Source: Pleodorina starrii
Lineage: Eukaryota; Chlorophyta; Chlorophyceae; Chlamydomonadales; Volvocaceae
Length of the DNA stretch: 64,000 nt
Assembly (NCBI GenBank): GCA_030267565.1
Contig: BRXU01000007.1
Span: 248,001 to 312,000, forward strand
Direction of reading: 5' to 3'
The position numbers and the translations under genes were made by a program. Numbering within the stretch: the stretch's first letter is position 1; the number at the start of each line of letters is the position of its first letter. Shown piece by piece: positions 27,271-34,676 of the stretch. The notes under the pieces are model-generated. The model saw only the letters and a program-made list of their open reading frames with translations. It did no database searches and was not told the origin of the DNA.

Positions 27271-30200
27271 GATGGCCGCCGCGGCGCCGCGTTCCCCGCC
27301 CCCCCCCCGGCAGTGTGGCCAAAGCCCCCAAGGACGTTCGGCTGGCGCCCGTCGGTCCGCCCGTGCGCAGCTCGCGGCACTCTCCCTTGCTCCCTCCTCC
27401 CCCTTCAACCCTCCCTTCCCCCCCCCGCCCCGAACCTCCCTCCCTCCCTCCCTCCTCCCCGGGCTTCCCTCCACGAGTTTACCCCTCCCTACCCCCCCCC
27501 CCACCACCACACACACGCCTTTCCCTCCCCACCTTCCACCCCGCCCCCTTTTACCCCGCCCCCGTTTACCCCCCCCCCGCCCTTTACACCCCCTCCCCTC
27601 GTCCCGGGCCGTTTTAATTACCCCCTCCCCCTCTCTCTCGCCTTGCATCTCTCCAGCAGCGCCGCCAACACCTCCCTCCGCTGCGCCCGCTCCTCCTCGC
27701 CCGCAGCGTCCGCCATCATGAACACCGCCATGTGAACGGAGGTGTCCTTGAAGCCGCCCTCGGTCACCACCTGGTCCAGGGGCTGAGCCCCAGCCCCCAG
27801 CAACACGCGGATCAGCGCCAGGTGGCCCAGATTAACGGCCCTGGTGTGTCAGGCAGGGTGGAGGGGGTGCGGGGAGGTAAAAAGAAAAAATCGCAGCGGA
27901 GAAGGAGACGGGGAGGGGGGGTGGGATGGCCGAGTGTGTCAAAGTGGGGTTGGGTTTTTGGGGGGAGGGGTGGAGTATTGAGGTTTTGGGGGGGTGAGAA
28001 GAGAGAGAGAGAGAGCCAACTGCCAACTGCCAACTGCCGACCCACGGCAGCCATGTCCGCGGGCGCGGGGGCTCTTCGTTCGCGTATTCGCGTACGCGCA
28101 GCGAAGATGTGTGCGTGCCCAACCTTGTGTACCGCATGTACTGCATGTACCGCATGTACCGCATGATGTACTGCATGTACAGCATGTACCTGTACAGCGG
28201 CGTCCATCCGTCGGCCTTGGCGTCCCTCAGCAGCTCCTCCGCCGTCAACTTGTGCGCCATCCACCACTTGCCGCCCGGCTCCAGGATGACCGCCGCTGCC
28301 GCTGCCAGGTGGCCGCCCTCCGCGGCTGCCTGCAGCGGAGTCAGTCCCCCCACTGCGGGTTGCCGCGGGTCGATGTGGATCAGCAGCTGCCGGACACAAT
28401 ACACACGCGCGAGGAAAGGGAGGGGAGGGGAGGGGAGCCATCGTTGAGAAGGTTCAGGGGAATGGGGTGGTTGGGGGTGGTTGGGTGTTGGGGGTAAGTC
28501 AGGAGAGCTGCAGCGCGCCTCCTCCGAAACCACAAAACACACACGCACACACGCACACCTACGCCCCGACCCCTGCTCCCGTCTCAAAAACACCGCCTCC
28601 CCGCACCACACCGCCACGTCCCCGCCACCTCCCCGCCCGCCCCTGGCCCCCCTCCCCCCCCCCGGTTACCTCTCTCAGCGCCTCCATGTTGCCCTGCCGC
28701 ATCGCCCATCCCACCGCCGTGGCGCCCTCCTCCACCTCCCCGCACCGCTCCTTCCGCAGCTTGACGCACATGGACGCCAGCGCCGAAACCAGCGGCAGCG
28801 GCGCGCCCCGCCTCAGAGCCAGGATCAGCGGGCTCCTGCGGACCGGACCGGACCGGAAGCAGCCAGAACCGGAACCCCCCGGACCCGGACCCGGACCGGG
28901 ACCGGGACCGGGACCGGGATCGGGACCGGGACCCGGACCGGGACCGGGATCATCACAGGTGATGCGACAGGTACGGTACGCAAAGTTGCGCGCTGGAAGC
29001 GGAGCGTTCAACGGTGTCTTTTGATGACATAATGTGTTGCATTACCTGCATCTTGTTGTGGGCTTGGCAAGCCTTTGGGTCGGTCGTACCTCTCAACCCT
29101 CTCCAGGAGGCGCACCATCCCCGACCCACCGACCCACGGGTCATCAACTCATCATGCATTCTACATAACACCCCACCCCACCGGTCAAACCATTGGTTTG
29201 GGTCCACAACGCAAAGAGCTCCCCCTTCCCGTACTCCGTATCCCGTATCCCGTATCCCGTACTCCGGGAATGCCGCAAGTGGCTCACTCACGTGGCCGGC
29301 ATTCGTACGATGCCCTGGTTGCGCCCCAGCGCGGCGCGCGCCACCGCCCACGCCGCCTCGCCGCCCTGCTCCAGCAGCCGCTGCAGCAGCGGCGTGTGGC
29401 TGTCGTCCGGGCTGCACAGCGTCTCCCACGACCACTTCATCCAGCCAGGCCTGCGGTTGAACATTAGTAACGGTTGACGGTTGGCGGTTGACCGCTGGCG
29501 GTTGGCGGTTGGCAGAGGGGGAGCCCAAACCTTACCCGCCAAGCTCGCCAGCCCAGCCAAGATCACCTCACCTGTCACCTCACCTCGCCAGCCCAACCAA
29601 CCAACCAAGTAACCGAGCTCTGGTTCCACCCACCCAACCACCACCGCTCCTCCCAACCACCCAACCGACTCACAACCCAACGGTCGCCAGCGCCGCCAGC
29701 ATCTCCAAGCTGTGCAGCTCCGTGGCGGCATGCCAGGCGCACGTCCGAAGCGCCGAAACCACCGCCGCCAGCAACCGCGCCTCTGGCTCACATCGGGAAC
29801 CCGGCGCCGCCGCCAGCAGCGTCGCCGCCAGCGCCGCCGCTTCGTCGGGTCCGTTGGCCTTGGCGGCCCCCTGCCGCCACTCCACTAGGAGACGGTCCAT
29901 CAGCGGCGCGGGCGTCATGGCCGTCTTCGCGGGCGTCGTACGGAGCTGCTGTACGGCACGCTCGACCGTCTCCAGGTCGCCGCGGTGCACTACGGCAGCT
30001 GTTAAGTGGCCGAGCACGTTTCGTACGGCGGTAATGCGCTGCTGCTGTTGTTGCTGCTGTTGCTGCGCCGCCGAAGCGGGCTGCGGCGCGGCTGGCGGCG
30101 CGGCTGCGGGCCGCGGCGGCGGCGCCGCCGCCGCCGGCGGCGCCCGCGGGGGCGGCGCCGCCGCGGCCGCCGGGCCACCGAATATGCCCTTAAATATCGA

Positions 30201-30351
30201 CATGCCGGCCTTGGGTTGCTGTTGCTGCGCCGCCGAAGCGGGTTGCGGCGCGACTGGCGCTGCGGCTGCGGGCCGCTGCGGGGGCGCGGCCGCCGGGCTA
30301 TCGAATATGCCCTTGAATATCGACGCGCCGGCGTTGGGCTGCTGCTGCTGC

Positions 30352-30390
<39 letters not shown>

Positions 30391-32668
30391 CCCACCACCT
30401 CCCGGGCCCTCTCCTCCGGGGCGGCCCGCATCGCCTGTCCCGGAGGCTTCGTGGTGGTTTGTTGGCCGCCTGCGTCGCGGGTCGTGGATGCTGGGGCCTG
30501 TGAGCGCGGGGGCGCAGAGGCCGCGGTGGGCGAGGGCGCTTCGGGGAGGCCGAGGTTGGCTCGAGGCAGGGAGATGAACTTGGAGGAGGGCTCCGGCATG
30601 CGCTCGGACCGCTCCGCCATGAAGCAGCTGACGTCGTCCTGCTGGTGCTCGTCCAGCCTGCCGGAGTGGGACGAGCGAGGACGAGCAGGCGCGAGGGGAA
30701 GGGCGGGCGGGCGGGCGGGCAGTCGTTGGGCAGTCAGGAGGAGGACGAGGTAGCGAGGGGGTTGGGGTTGGGCTTGGGGTTGGGATGCAAAACGGCCCTG
30801 GCAGCTACCCTCCCACGTCATGCCGCAGTCACCCCCCAGCCCACCACGGTCAACCCCCGGCAACGCTCCACGCCTCCATCCTTGCACCCAACCCTCCCCT
30901 CCTCCCGGCCGCTCCTCCACACAGCTCCTCACCCCGCTCCTGGCCCAGTTCGCTCTCAACCCACTCCTGACCCAGTTCGCTCTCAACCCACTCCTGACCC
31001 AGTTCGCTCTCAACCCACTCCTGACCCAGTTCGCTCTCAACCCACTCCTGACCCAGTTCGCTCTCAACCCACTCCTGACCCAGTTCGCTCTCAACCCACT
31101 CCTGACCCAGTTCGCTCTCAACCCACTCCTGACCCAGTTCGCTCTCAACCCATTCCAAAAGCCCTAAAAACCTTAAGACCCCAAAAACCCAACTCCCTCT
31201 CAACTCGCCACTCCAGAGCCCCTCGCTCGACCCCAAAAGACCCCTTAAACCCCCCTAATCACCCTCAACCTCCTCTCTCCTCTGCCCCCCGTCCACCCTC
31301 CCCACCCACTCCCCGCTCCCCCGCTCCCCACTCACATGGCCTGCAGAAGCGACCCACGGATCATCCATCCCTCCGGATCTATCCCCAGCGAGTCCGCCAC
31401 CTCCTCGTTACGCGCCAGCTGCTCGCAGATGGCGACCGCGCGCCGCTGCCCCGCCCAGCCCGGGGCGCTGCGCAGGCAGGCCAGCGGCGCCACCGCTTCC
31501 AGCAGCTCCTCCAGCCAGCCGTCCATGTCGCTGTCGCCCTCCTGGAGGAGCGCCTCCACGGGGGTAACGGGCGCGCCGCGGCCCTGGCTGCGGCCGGATG
31601 CGAGATGGGGGAAAAAGGGGTTTGAAAAAGGGTTTTGAAGGGTATTGAAAAAGGGGTTTGAAGGGGTTTACAAGGGGTTTGAGAGGGTTTAGAGGGGGTT
31701 TGAAGGGGTTTAAAGAAGAAGGGGGCGGGTGAGCGTGCCATGTCAAATGCGCCATTGCTCATTGATACTGGCGGTGGCTGTGGTATTGTTACTGTCCTGG
31801 TTGTGGGCTTTGGGGCTCAGGGGTGATGGGGGCAGGTGAGTGGGATGAGGGGGCCGAGTGGGAGTGCGAGTCCCCCCCGTCCGTCCCTCCCCTTCCTGCT
31901 TCCCTTCTCTCCCTCCCCTCCGCTCCCCTCCCCTCCCTGCAGCGCGTCGCGTCGCTCACAAGTCCACCACCGCCGAGGGCCGCCGCTCCAGAATGAGCCG
32001 CACCACCGCCATCCCCCGCTCGTGCAGCTCCTGCCCCTCGTCTTCGTCCTCCGCCGACGTGGCGGCCCTGTACGACGCCAGTACGACGTCGTGCAGGAGC
32101 TCGTTGTACACCACGGTATCGCCGTGCCTAAAGTCCCAGCGTAGCAGCGTCCAGTCCGACACGTCCTGACCGGGAGACTCGACCAGGCGTGTCACTTTCT
32201 GCAGGAAGGCGAGTGCGGGAAGGTTTTCATGAGGTTTAAACGTGTTTACGTTTTTACGACGGCTTTGGGTTTCGGAGCGAGCCCACAGTCCGGTCCGATT
32301 CCAACAACACGCTTTCGAGTCAATTCCAGCCGCTGGGCTCCACTGTAACGCACGCACGGTAACGCCAGCCCCGCCTCCCTCAGCCCCGCCTCAGCCCCGC
32401 CTCGGACCCCGCCTCCTCCCCGCCTCCTCGCCTTGAGCATGGGCGCGTTCATGACCTCCACCGCCGCACACTCCACCAGATCCGCCGCCTGGCTGCGACT
32501 CAGCGGCTGACCGCAGACCTTGAGCTGCTCCAGCGCACCGCGCAGCGCGACGGCGTTGCCCTGCCGCAACGCGTCGCGGGCGGACCGGAACAGGACCTTG
32601 GGGTCCAGCGACGGCGCCGACGCTGGCTTCGGAGGCGGCGGCGACGGCGGCGGGGGCGCCGCCGCCAT
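1034..32668 (-). CDS. Giant TRANK1-family UvrD-like SF1 helicase with ankyrin repeats
   Basis: Probable ATP-dependent superfamily 1 helicase/ATPase of the TRANK1 type; no substrate is known for the family. Exons (5' to 3'): 32668-32432, 32198-31960, 31587-31336, 30657-29674, 29450-29292, 28835-28670, 28386-28190, 27840-27642, 27036-26757, 26257-26055, 25644-25501, 25062-24694, 24299-23854, 23751-23394, 23229-23043, 22586-22211, 21915-21813, 20724-20620, about 20524-20474, 20113-19676, 19410-18976, 18494-18077, 17454-17367, 16971-16864, 16510-16387, 15522-15170, 14768-14579, 14159-14028, 13658-13527, 13046-12844, 12536-12383, 11972-11775, about 11629-11594, 11471-10828, 10419-8835, 8556-8225, 7574-7472, 5928-4473, 4171-3955, 3745-3583, 3227-2843, 2508-1034. 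Together they give about 4807 codons with phase kept throughout. Motifs: Walker A GRSGTGKT (about residue 1860), DEVQD (about 2221), NYRTH (about 2338), [16 protein letters not shown] (about 2520). Human TRANK1 has the same order but is about 2900 aa. The start is uncertain: the ATG at 32668 is the first in frame, but the open frame continues upstream through a good acceptor near 32842, so 5' exons may be missing. The tiny exons near 20500 and 11600 are the weakest calls. Confidence 0.85.
3955..4171 (-). other. IQ motif exon of the giant helicase
   Basis: The exon encodes [18 protein letters not shown] near residue 4095, fitting the IQ consensus IQxxxRxxxxR/K except for Trp-Arg spacing, followed by an Arg/Lys/Glu-rich helix. 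IQ motifs bind calmodulin or related EF-hand proteins, so calcium control of this protein is possible. This is inference from one motif. Confidence 0.6.
6001..6060 (-). repeat. Dispersed intronic element, GCCGTCTCC family
   Basis: In minus sense this copy reads TCCGTTCGTTAACGCCGTCT, then CCGTTCCTTCGCTACGGCAT and a TCTTCTATCTTT tail. It lies in the 1.5-kb intron before exon 5928-4473. It is one of about 15 related copies in the window; a partial second copy sits just downstream of it at about 5971-6000. Confidence 0.75.
7601..7703. repeat. GGGGTT/GGGGGC array
   Basis: G-runs of four or five spaced by TT or C for about 100 bp in an intron of the giant gene. The plus strand can fold into G-quadruplexes. 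It resembles ciliate telomere repeat GGGGTT only in base pattern. Confidence 0.85.
10274..10316. repeat. CTG triplet run encoding poly-Gln
   Basis: Fourteen CTG triplets on the plus strand, read as CAG codons on the minus strand, give a poly-Gln tract in exon 10419-8835 of the giant helicase. Confidence 0.9.
12844..14159 (-). other. Helicase motifs V and VI of the giant gene
   Basis: Exon 14159-14028 ends [10 protein letters not shown] and exon 13658-13527 starts [12 protein letters not shown], together matching the TRANK1 motif V block (KGLEFDDV then a Phe-Phe-x-Asp-Ser segment). Exon 13046-12844 holds [20 protein letters not shown], motif VI with the arginine that contacts ATP gamma-phosphate in SF1 helicases. 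This completes an apparently intact helicase core. Confidence 0.9.
13316..13367 (+). repeat. 52-bp dispersed element, copy 1
   Basis: A 52-bp block beginning TTTGAAGAGTGAATTTGCAA and ending CTGCGGACGTTGTAG. A second copy at 60951-61002 differs at only two positions. The copy is in an intron of the giant helicase gene. The terminal CTGCGGACGTTG also occurs at about 17580 and 22057. Confidence 0.9.
14241..14299 (-). repeat. Dispersed intronic element, GCCGTCTCC family
   Basis: In minus sense the copy has TCCGCTCGCTG, TGACGCCGTCTCCGTCCC, then TTCGCTACAGTG and a pyrimidine tail. A shorter copy of the 3' half (CTCTCCGCTGCGGTATTTC) is adjacent at 14207-14235. Both are in the intron between helicase motif IV and V exons. 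Confidence 0.75.
14579..16510 (-). other. Helicase motifs II to IV (DEVQD ... NYRTH)
   Basis: The exon 16510-16387 ends in ALYRDE and the next begins [13 protein letters not shown], so splicing makes DEVQDFT, the motif II/Walker B signature of UvrD-type helicases. Exon 15522-15170 then carries [18 protein letters not shown] (motif III region) and ends in LTMNY. The next exon completes [12 protein letters not shown] (motif IV). Correct reconstitution of two split motifs is strong support for the exon joins. A Gln/Ala-rich insert sits inside this segment. Confidence 0.9.
18976..19410 (-). other. Helicase domain 1A exon with Walker A (P-loop)
   Basis: This exon begins [19 protein letters not shown] and contains [20 protein letters not shown], the Walker A/motif I block of UvrD-like SF1 helicases in the TRANK1 branch. 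It should bind ATP phosphate through the Lys-Thr pair. A conserved motif Ia-like stretch ([14 protein letters not shown]) follows. The exon ends at CAG with a GC donor (GCGAGA) instead of GT; reading continues in phase into the acidic exon 18494-18077. Confidence 0.9.
20783..20811 (+). repeat. CACGTATAGG element, copy 1
   Basis: ATATCCACGTATAGGCCGGA followed by GCCCGGGG; the copy is cut off where the GGGGGA array begins. Longer copies are at 21611 and 24338. Confidence 0.7.
20807..21505. repeat. GGGGGA hexamer microsatellite, about 116 units
   Basis: About 700 bp of nearly pure GGGGGA in the intron between exons 21915-21813 and 20724-20620 of the giant helicase gene. There is one GGAGGA interruption near 21118 and one phase slip near 21304. 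It is a perfect purine strand, so triplex or G-quadruplex structure is likely, and collapse or length error in assembly is possible. Confidence 0.97.
21542..21560. repeat. Small inverted repeat AGGGAGT/ACTCCCT
   Basis: AGGGAGTGATATACTCCCT is a 7-bp inverted repeat with a 5-base loop. A related form (AGGGAGTGATAAGCTCC) occurs at 17547-17563, both times next to another dispersed element. Confidence 0.6.
21611..21655 (+). repeat. CACGTATAGG element, copy 2
   Basis: TATCCACGTATAGGCCGGAG, then CCCGTGAACGGTAA and a slightly changed end (AGTAACAGAA). About 34 bases are identical to the copy at 24338-24382. It lies in the same intron as the GGGGGA array. Confidence 0.85.
21766..21803 (+). repeat. 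Dispersed element, opposite orientation
   Basis: Plus sense CCCCGTCTCCTTCTCCGCTG then CGAAATTCTCTTCATACC: the same family as 44743-44800 but antisense to its host gene. Confidence 0.75.
22655..22678 (+). repeat. Interstitial TTTAGGG telomere-type repeat
   Basis: TTAGGG TTTAGGG TTTAGGG TTTA inside an intron of the giant gene. This is the plant (Arabidopsis)-type telomere unit in three to four copies. Confidence 0.8.
23777..23803 (-). repeat. Dispersed intronic element, short copy
   Basis: Minus sense gives CCCTTCGCTGCGGTACCTTC followed by TTAAATTTCG, the 3' half of the same family, in the intron before the exon 23751-23394. Confidence 0.6.
24338..24382 (+). repeat. CACGTATAGG element, copy 3
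   Basis: TTATCCACGTATAGGCCGGA, then GCCCGTGAACGGTAACGTTA and CAGAA. It sits in the intron upstream of the ankyrin-type exon 24299-23854. Confidence 0.85.
26291..26315. repeat. GGGTC pentamer, 5 copies
   Basis: Five GGGTC units just upstream (minus sense) of exon 26257-26055 of the giant gene; the same pentamer on the opposite strand forms the longer array at 35206-35284. Confidence 0.85.
27875..27911 (-). repeat. Dispersed intronic element, GCCGTCTCC family
   Basis: Minus sense gives CCCCGTCTCCTTCTCCGCTG then CGATTTTTTCTTTTTACC, nearly the same as the copy at 58848-58881 in the FTSH11 gene. Confidence 0.7.
28880..28950. repeat. ACCGGG-type short tandem repeat
   Basis: Irregular GGACCG/GGACCC units in the intron before the ankyrin-type exon 28835-28670 of the giant gene. 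Confidence 0.7.
30946..31150. repeat. 27-bp minisatellite, about 8 units
   Basis: Units of 27 bp containing GACCCAGTTCGCTCTCAACC are repeated about eight times almost without change in the intron between exons 31587-31336 and 30657-29674 of the giant gene. Because 27 is a multiple of three, long shadow frames run through it on both strands. Confidence 0.95.
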
Positions 32669-33374
32669 CGCCGCCGCCAGCGGCGGCGGCAGGCGAGATG
32701 GGTCAAACGGCGGCGGGGGAGGAGGGGGCGGTGCTGCGGCGAGCTCCGCGGCGTAGTCGTGCGTCAGGCCGACGGCGGCGGCGGAAGGGGCGGCGGCGGA
32801 GGAGGAGGATCCCAAGTGGAATACCGCTGGCGGCACCTGCTGATGGTGAGGGAAAGGGGAAGGGGGAGGACGTGGGAGGCGGCGGCTGCGCAGCGGTCCT
32901 GGCGGCGATAAAGGGGTGGAGGGCCGCGGCGCGGGCGTGCAGAGCGTCGAGCGAGTGTCTGTCACGGCCTTTCTTCTTAGGCGACGTTTTCCTGGATCGG
33001 ATGTGACCCAGATGACCCCGTTGCGTGCGCAAAGCCGGAAGGGAGAAAGACGCAAGGGTGGCCCCCGGCCCGGGAAGCGCGACGCCAGATCCGTAGGGGC
33101 CAAATTCAAAAGGAAGAAAGATAGAAAGGAAGAACGACCCAGATCGCGCGGGAGAGTCCTCGATCCCCCCAAGCGGCGGGGGCGTGGGGGGGAGGAGACG
33201 AATATACGAGGAGGCGGGGAGGAACGAATCAGTACGATGACAGGATTCCGGGCTGAGCGGGAGAGGCGACGCGCTTCGCCGTGCGCACCGTAACCGAGTT
33301 CCGACAGTTGTCACGTCACGTCACCTGGTGCCCACGCAATCCGCGACAGAGAGGAACGTAAAAGTGCCAGTGGT
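32669..33374. other. Region between giant gene and zinc-finger gene; possible missing 5' exons
   Basis: The minus strand stays open upstream of the assigned start, with an acceptor (CTCACCATCAG) near 32842. A stretch near 32960-32880 would read KTSPKKKGRDRHSLDALHAR followed by AAALHPFIAART, which looks like coding sequence. There is no ATG on the minus strand from 32669 to about 33300. If that stretch is an exon, its start must lie in or beyond the zinc-finger locus. Confidence 0.4.
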
Positions 33375-33867
33375 CTAGAGGCAATCCCCGGATTCCAGCC
33401 CCGCGGGCAACACAGCAGGATTGAGGCTTGCCTCCGCTAGGTGCGGGCGGAATGCCCCTGACACACCGAAACTTAGGCTCACAGTGTCGAGGCCTGGGCT
33501 CCCCGACGCTCCCAGCAAATTCGGGATATGATGTGAGTATTTACATCTGTCCCCGAACTTGCAGTTGCCATACTGAAGGAGGAATGTGCACGGCTTGGTT
33601 CTGTACGCCAGTTGCTGCAGGGCAGGTCGCGATTTTGTTAATCCCTCTGTAATCGGATTTAACAGCAAAGCCATGGCAGATGCCCATCTGTGCAGTGAAG
33701 CTTACCGATGGACCCGACTCCGCTTCCACCTCCGTCACGACGCGCAATTCGCTTGCACCATGGGCGAACTGACATTTACTCCCATGAGGACAGTACACTC
33801 CAGCGATCCAGTTGTTGCAGAGTACCGTCTTGTATTTGCTATGGTTCCGGTGGGGCGGCTGCGTCAT
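33375..33867 (-). CDS. Tandem CCCH zinc-finger protein (TTP/TIS11-type)
   Basis: Two exons, 33867-33706 and 33614-33375, join in phase to give 133 aa. Finger 1 follows the lead-in YKTVLC and is C-x8-C-x5-C-x3-H (ending CQFAHG), followed by an SELR stretch. Finger 2 follows YRTKPC and has the same spacing (ending CKYSH). TTP-family fingers bind UAUUUA-type AU-rich elements in mRNA 3' UTRs and promote decay; RNA binding is likely here. The linker between the fingers is about eight residues longer than the 18 usual in TTP. The intron is 91 nt with GTAAGC and CTGCAG ends. I chose the first ATG after an in-frame stop. The C-terminus beyond the fingers is short and not conserved; another intron (donor GTGAGC near 33481) could change it or link the fingers to the gene downstream. 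Confidence 0.7.
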
Positions 33868-34676
33868 TCTGGGCAACTACTTACATTGCCTGGCACCCCA
33901 GCCCTATCCTAGTCAAAAGCCATCTCTATAGCTCGAAGTTTTTGTATGTCCCTGAGTACCTACAAGGGCCTGCGAAGGGCAAACCCAGTCCAAGGAAGCC
34001 GTGAGCTGTGCCGTATCGCAAGCCCTATCTGCGGAACGGGATGAGGTCTAACGACTGTAAGGGGAATGTTTAATCCAGAACATGCTCCGATCTCTAAATC
34101 ATATCGGCGAACGAGTCGATCGGTTGGATAGGCGACAAGCCGACAACGAGCCAACCGCTTGTAAAACCAAAATCGCAAAAAGATTTCGTCCTTTCGAGTC
34201 CATCGATGTCAGCACAGTTCCGCAAATTGCCAGGCCGCATTGCACGGCTGATCCAATGCATATCTTTACGGCTCCGGTGGTTCCGGAGGCCGTCACGGGT
34301 CGCTCTGGTGCCCGATGCCTGCCACATCTCGCCGTAGGCCGTCACGGGGCGCTGTGGTGCCCGATGCCTGCCACATCTCGCCTTTATCATTCTTCTAAGC
34401 ATACCCTCTCTGAACAACAACTCGCAGCTACCCGCACATCAACGAAAGTCATCAGGTAGCCTCCCTCCTGCAGCACACCTGCGCACCCCATGCACACCCT
34501 CTTAAACCCAAAAACCAAGCCCAATCCAACCCTGAATTATATGCACGACATGTACGATATGCTGCCCAGCTCCATCAGCGTAGCGCAATACACTCCATTT
34601 CCCGCCCACCGCGCGTCTCGCGCCAAACACGCCATGCAGCCAAGCAGCAGCCGCACGACCGTGCCGACAGCCCTCC
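33868..34676. other. Intergenic, lower GC; holds a 48-bp tandem duplication
   Basis: This region lies between the zinc-finger gene start and the stop of the 1811-aa gene, both on the minus strand. It is visibly less GC-rich than the introns. Nothing in it looks conserved as protein. A minus-strand TGTAA at 33885-33881 could be the polyadenylation signal of the upstream gene, which would place its end at the start of the zinc-finger gene. Confidence 0.4.
34290..34383. repeat. Tandem duplication of about 48 bp
   Basis: Two neighbouring copies of a unit running GGCCGTCACGGG, TGGTGCCCGATGCCTGCC, ACATCTCGCC, with two or three differences between them. Confidence 0.8.

Larger units (their letters stand above)
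23854..29450 (-). other. Ankyrin-type repeat region of the giant helicase
   Basis: Exons here encode helical repeats of ankyrin character. Examples are [14 protein letters not shown] with a following DGWTPLYR (exon 28386-28190), [19 protein letters not shown] (exon 27840-27642), [20 protein letters not shown] (exon 27036-26757) and [20 protein letters not shown] (exon 24299-23854). TRANK1 also carries ankyrin repeats before its helicase core. In the family they are taken to be protein-binding scaffolds. The repeats are degenerate and interrupted by Gly/Ala/Lys-rich inserts. Confidence 0.75.
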
